Assembly: GCA_036506275.1 (NCBI GenBank)
Contig: DASXSB010000004.1
Coordinates: forward strand, 1-17,290
Direction: 5' to 3'
DNA from: DASXSB01 sp036506275
GTDB taxonomy: Bacteria; Methylomirabilota; Methylomirabilia; Rokubacteriales; CSP1-6
Length of the DNA: 17,290 bases
The position numbers and the translations under genes are program-made. Below the pieces are notes generated by a model. The model saw nothing but the letters and a program-made list of their open reading frames with translations, did not search any database and was not told the origin of the DNA. This document shows positions 13,979 through 17,290 of the stretch, in pieces (within the stretch, counting starts at the first letter, position 1; the number at the start of each line of letters is the position of its first letter).

Positions 13979-15505
13979 ATGACGATGGCGCCGGCGCCGT
14001 GCTTGATGGTGCAGGGGACCGGTTCCGGCGTCGGCAAGACGCTGATCACGGCGGCGCTCTGCCGGCTGTTCGCGCGCGCCGGTCATCGCGTCGCCCCCTT
14101 CAAGTCGCAGAACATGGCGCTCAACTCCGCCGTCACCGCCGACGGCGGTGAGATCGGCCGCGCGCAGGCGGCGCAGGCGGAGGCGGCGGGCGTGGCGCCC
14201 ACCGTGGACATGAACCCCATCCTCCTGAAGCCCGAGAGCGACACGCGCGCGCAGCTCGTGGTGCACGGGGTGGCGGGGCCCAGCGTCACGTGGCGCGAGT
14301 ACATGGAAATGAAGACGGCCATGCTCACCGTGATCGAGCAGAGTCTGGCGCGCCTCCGCGCGGAACACGACCTCGTCCTCGTCGAAGGCGCGGGCAGTCC
14401 CGCCGAGATCAACCTCGCCCCCACCGAGATCGTCAACATGCGCGTGGCGCGCCTGGCGGAGGCGCGCGTGCTCCTCGTGGGCGACATCGACCGCGGCGGC
14501 GTCTTCGCGGCGCTCCTCGGCACCCTCGCCCTGCTCGATGCCGACGATCAGGCGCGCGTGGCGGGTTTCATCGTCAACAAGTTCCGCGGCGACCCGTCGC
14601 TGCTCACGCCCGGCCTCGAGATCCTCACCGCGCGCACGGGCGTGCCGGTGCTCGGGGTGGTGCCCCATCTCGCCGAGCGTCTGGTGCCGGCCGAAGACTC
14701 GCTCGACCTCGCCGCCGACGGCGACGACACCATCGCCGACGCGACCACGCTCGCCGTCGCGGTGCTGAAGCTTCCGCACGTGGCGAACTTCGACGACGTC
14801 GAGCCGCTCGCCGCCGAGCCGGGCGTGCGCGTGCGGTTCGTGACGAATCCGAGCGCGCTCGTCGACGCCGACGTCATCGTCGTCCCCGGCAGCAAGACGA
14901 CAGTGGCCGATCTCGGATGGCTCCGCGAGCGTGGTCTCGCGCGCGCGCTCGTGGAGGCGGCGCGCGCCGGACGTCCCATCATCGGTCTCTGCGGTGGCTA
15001 CCAGATGCTCGGCGTGGCCATCCACGATCGCGACGGCGTGGAGTCCGCCGTCGTCGAGACGGCAGGGCTCGCGCTGCTTCCCGCTGTCACCACGTTCGCG
15101 TGGCCCAAGCGCACCGTGCGCGTGCGCGCGCGCGTGAGCGCCCACCACGGTCTCTTCGGCGGCGCCGCCGGCGCGGAGTTCGACGCCTACGAGATTCACG
15201 CGGGGCGAACGGAGGTCCCCGCCGGCGTGCAACCCTTCGCGCTTGCCGGTGGGAGCGGCGAAGGCGCCGTGGACGCGACGGGCCGCGTGGTGGGGACGTA
15301 CCTGCACGGGCTCCTCGCCGACGACCGCCTTCGCCGCGCGTTCCTCACCGCCGTCGCGCAGGCTGCCGGCAAGCCGGTGCACGCGGCCTGGGGTCAGCAC
15401 TCGAGCGCCGGGACGCGCTACGATCGCCTTGCCGACGTCGTCGGCGCCGCCCTCGACATGGGCGCGATCGCCAAGCTCGTCGGTCTCCCGTACCCGCACG
15501 CGTGA
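13979..15505 (+). CDS. cobQ: cobyric acid synthase (CobQ/CbiP)
   Basis: The 508-residue glutamine-dependent enzyme amidates side chains b, d, e and g of adenosylcobyrinate a,c-diamide to give adenosylcobyric acid. The N-terminal domain carries P-loop GTGSGVGKT (13-21) and KSQNMALNSAVT, with DIDRGGVFAALLGTLALL further on. The C-terminal class I amidotransferase domain has nucleophile Cys338 (GLCGGYQMLG), His407 (YEIHAGRT) and His443 (GTYLHGL). Length is normal for the family (about 490-510). ATG at 13979 follows GAGGCGGGGG; ATG at 13985 is a close alternative. The 34 nt before it hold no other gene. Its product is the shared intermediate made by CbiZ and used by CbiB. Confidence 0.95.
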   Translation: MTMAPAPCLMVQGTGSGVGKTLITAALCRLFARAGHRVAPFKSQNMALNSAVTADGGEIGRAQAAQAEAAGVAPTVDMNPILLKPESDTRAQLVVHGVAGPSVTWREYMEMKTAMLTVIEQSLARLRAEHDLVLVEGAGSPAEINLAPTEIVNMRVARLAEARVLLVGDIDRGGVFAALLGTLALLDADDQARVAGFIVNKFRGDPSLLTPGLEILTARTGVPVLGVVPHLAERLVPAEDSLDLAADGDDTIADATTLAVAVLKLPHVANFDDVEPLAAEPGVRVRFVTNPSALVDADVIVVPGSKTTVADLGWLRERGLARALVEAARAGRPIIGLCGGYQMLGVAIHDRDGVESAVVETAGLALLPAVTTFAWPKRTVRVRARVSAHHGLFGGAAGAEFDAYEIHAGRTEVPAGVQPFALAGGSGEGAVDATGRVVGTYLHGLLADDRLRRAFLTAVAQAAGKPVHAAWGQHSSAGTRYDRLADVVGAALDMGAIAKLVGLPYPHA

Positions 15506-16422
15506 TCGCCGCCCTCGTCGGCGCCCTCGCGCTCGATCTCGCGGTCGGCGACCCTCCGAACCGCTGGCATCCGGTGGCGTGGATCGGCGCGCTCATCGCG
15601 AGCGGCCGCCGCCGGTTCGCGCGCGGGCAACCGGCCGCGCTGACGATCACCGGCGGCGCCACCACGCTCGTCGCGGCCGGTGTCGCCGCCGCCGCCGGCT
15701 GGGGGATCGCGCGGGGGGCGGCGGCGCTCGGCGGCGCCGGGATCCTCGTGGAAGCGGCGGCGCTGAAGGCGACGCTGTCGCTGCGTGGGCTCGTGACCGC
15801 CGCTCACGCGGTTCAGGCCGAGCTGGTCGCCGGCGATGTCGAAGCGGCGCGCGAGACCGTGGGACGCCACCTCGTGAGTCGCGTTACCACCGAGCTGGAC
15901 GCGCCCGCGGTGGCGTCGGCGGCGATCGAGTCCGTGGCCGAGAACCTCACGGATGCGCTGGCCGCGCCCGTCCTCGCGTATGTCGTCTTCGGGCTCCCCG
16001 GCGCCTTCGCGTACCGCGCGATCAACACGGCGGACGCGATGATCGGCTACCACGACGACGTCCTCGAGCACTTCGGCAAGCTCGCGGCGCGAGCGGACGA
16101 CATTCTCAACCTGGTGCCCGCGCGGCTCGCCGGGTGCGCGATTGGAATCGCCGCCGGCGCCGGCGGCGGTGCCCCCGCCCGCGCGCTGCGCACGATGTGG
16201 CGCCAGCACGCGCGCACGGAGAGTCCGAACGCGGGATGGACGATGGCCGCCATGGCGGGCGCCCTCGGCGTCACGCTCGAGAAGCGCGGCGCCTATCGCC
16301 TCGGCGAGGGTCCGGGCCCGGCGCCGGCCGACATCGGGCGCGCCGTGCGCGTGGTGGCCGCCGCCGCTGCGCTCGTGATATCGGCGGCGGCGCTCTGTCT
16401 CTGGTCGCGTGGAGCCCGCTGA
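15502..16422 (+). CDS. cbiB: adenosylcobinamide-phosphate synthase (CbiB/CobD)
   Basis: The 306-residue inner-membrane enzyme attaches aminopropanol (or its phosphate) to adenosylcobyric acid. Hallmarks are DLAVGDPPNRWHPVAWIG (12-29), IESVAENLTDALAAPVLAY, YRAINTADAMIGY and SPNAGWTMAAMAGALGV. Several hydrophobic stretches fit the known multi-pass topology. The GTG start at 15502 overlaps the cobQ stop as GTGA. Together with cbiZ it gives a cleave-and-rebuild route for foreign corrinoids. The name cobD is also used for this protein in aerobic-pathway organisms. It is the last B12 gene in the window; a 139-nt gap separates it from argS. Confidence 0.93.
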   Translation: MIAALVGALALDLAVGDPPNRWHPVAWIGALIASGRRRFARGQPAALTITGGATTLVAAGVAAAAGWGIARGAAALGGAGILVEAAALKATLSLRGLVTAAHAVQAELVAGDVEAARETVGRHLVSRVTTELDAPAVASAAIESVAENLTDALAAPVLAYVVFGLPGAFAYRAINTADAMIGYHDDVLEHFGKLAARADDILNLVPARLAGCAIGIAAGAGGGAPARALRTMWRQHARTESPNAGWTMAAMAGALGVTLEKRGAYRLGEGPGPAPADIGRAVRVVAAAAALVISAAALCLWSRGAR

Positions 16423-16459
16423 AGGCCCCTCCGGAGCGGTCGCCGGGCGCTCCATTTTG

Positions 16460-16489
16460 TTCGCCATTGGAGAAACCGCCCGGTATCAT
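16460..16489 (+). promoter_or_regulatory. candidate argS promoter
   Basis: TATCAT (16484-16489) matches a -10 box at five of six positions. The region 18 nt upstream, TTCGCC (16460-16465), is only a poor -35. The surrounding stretch is locally AT-richer than the genes on either side. The inferred transcript start is at about 16496. Confidence 0.35.
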
Positions 16490-16497
16490 GGCCTGCG

Positions 16498-16519
16498 ATC
16501 GCCGCCGCCGGGCGGCGAT
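16498..16519 (+). terminator. strong hairpin between cbiB and argS, possible terminator
   Basis: ATCGCCGCC (16498-16506) and GGCGGCGAT (16511-16519) form a perfect 9-bp stem with a GCCG loop. It is followed by only two more T (then CC), so it is at best a weak intrinsic terminator for the B12 transcript. As it lies just after the candidate -10 box, it could instead be a structured 5' end of the argS mRNA. Confidence 0.4.
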
Positions 16520-16561
16520 TTCCATTCCGGGGACCAGCATCGTCCCAGATGGACGGAGGCC

Positions 16562-17290
16562 ATGGCGATCACGGCGCGATTGACGGAGGGTGTGCGGGCG
16601 GCCCTGGCGGCGGCGGGGCTACCCGATGCTCCCGACTGCGTCTGGGAGATTCCGCGCCAGGCGGAGCACGGCGATTACGCCACCAACATCGCCATGCTGC
16701 TCGCGCGCACGGCGCGGCGCCCGCCGCGCTCGCTCGCCGACCTCATCGTGAAGCACTTCCCGCGCATGCCCGAGGTCGATCGTCTGGAGGTGGCGGGCGG
16801 CGGCTTCCTCAACGTGTTCCTCGCTCCCGCCTGGTGCGCCGCCGCCGTGAAGGAGATTCTCGCCGCCGGCGATGTCTATGGGCGTAGCACGGCCGAGCGC
16901 GGCCACGCCGTCCGCCTCGAGTTCGTGTCCGCGAACCCGACGGGCCCGCTCGTCATCGTGAACGCTCGCGCCGCCGCCGTCGGCGACGCCCTCGCGCGCA
17001 TGCTGCGCGCGCAGGGGGCGGCGGTGACGACCGAGTACTACATCAACGACGCCGGCAACCAGTTCGAGGCCCTCGCGCGCTCGCTGGAAGCGCGCGTGCG
17101 GCAAGCCCTCGGCGAGGACGCGCCCGTCCCCGAGGGCGGGTATCCCGGCGAGTATCTCGTCGACCTCGCCCGCGAGTACCTCGCCGAGCACGGGCTCACC
17201 ACGCCGGCGGCGCTGGAGACGCGCCTGGCGTCTCTCCGGCTCACCGGCGAGGCGGAGCGTCGCGAGCATTTCGGCCGCTATGCGGTGGCG
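16562..17290 (+). CDS. argS: arginine--tRNA ligase, N-terminal part (cut by window end)
   Basis: The first 243 codons are present and the frame runs off the window. ArgS charges tRNA-Arg in the cytoplasm. EHGDYATNIAMLLA (residues 35-48) is typical of the N-terminal Add1 domain, and FVSANPTGPL (121-130) followed by AVGDALARML and YYINDAGNQ marks the catalytic core. The class I HIGH signature, usually HVGH after GPL, reads VIVN (131-134) here, so the canonical histidines are absent. ATG at 16562 has GGAGG only 2 nt before it, an unusually close ribosome-binding site. The anticodon-binding and KMSK regions lie outside the window. It is not functionally related to the B12 genes before it. Confidence 0.92.
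   Translation, partial: MAITARLTEGVRAALAAAGLPDAPDCVWEIPRQAEHGDYATNIAMLLARTARRPPRSLADLIVKHFPRMPEVDRLEVAGGGFLNVFLAPAWCAAAVKEILAAGDVYGRSTAERGHAVRLEFVSANPTGPLVIVNARAAAVGDALARMLRAQGAAVTTEYYINDAGNQFEALARSLEARVRQALGEDAPVPEGGYPGEYLVDLAREYLAEHGLTTPAALETRLASLRLTGEAERREHFGRYAVA

Noticed and set aside
1..17290. tRNA, rRNA, CRISPR, insertion sequence or attachment site
   Set aside because: No tRNA-like cloverleaf, rRNA segment, spaced repeats, transposase or integrase motif was found by reading; composition is uniform throughout.

Overview
This window is very GC-rich and densely packed, with genes mostly on the + strand. It comes from a Gram-negative (diderm) bacterium: it has an outer-membrane TonB-dependent receptor, a TonB-like protein and a periplasmic binding protein with a signal peptide but no lipobox. 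The taxon cannot be fixed from sequence alone. Tandem family III CoA-transferases, heavy GTG start use and an ArgS with an altered HIGH motif would suit Methylomirabilota/Rokubacteria or a deltaproteobacterial-type lineage, but this is a low-confidence guess.

Positions 1-3640 hold general genes. These are an Hsp15-like S4 RNA-binding protein (+), a convergent enoyl-CoA hydratase/isomerase family protein (-), and, divergent from that, two tandem family III (CaiB/BaiF-type) CoA-transferases of equal length that overlap by GTGA.

Positions 3650-16422 form a vitamin B12 (cobamide) locus in two consecutive cassettes, each headed by a cobalamin riboswitch. Cassette 1 (riboswitch 3683-3858) encodes cobU, cobT, cbiA/cobB, btuF, btuC and btuD: nucleotide-loop assembly, corrin a,c-amidation and the inner-membrane B12 ABC importer. 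Cassette 2 (riboswitch 9647-9832) encodes the receptor btuB, the amidohydrolase cbiZ, a TonB-like energy transducer, an unrecognised 166-residue protein, cobQ/cbiP and cbiB. Together they describe capture of corrinoids at the outer membrane, TonB-powered entry, ABC import, CbiZ cleavage of unsuitable or incomplete corrinoids to cobyric acid, and rebuilding by CbiB, CobU and CobT. Cobalamin synthase (cobS), the phosphatase step, the aminopropanol-phosphate supply, ExbB/ExbD and the early corrin-ring genes are not in the window.

Positions 16423-17290 hold an intergenic region with a candidate -10 box and a strong hairpin, then the first 243 codons of argS, cut by the window end.

Most genes in the two cassettes overlap or nearly abut, often by a GTGA or ATGA junction, which suggests translational coupling. 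The most interesting unknown is the gene at 13444-13944. It lies inside the B12-controlled cassette between tonB and cobQ and carries a His-x-His-x-Cys cluster. No tRNA, rRNA, CRISPR array, insertion sequence or phage gene was seen.
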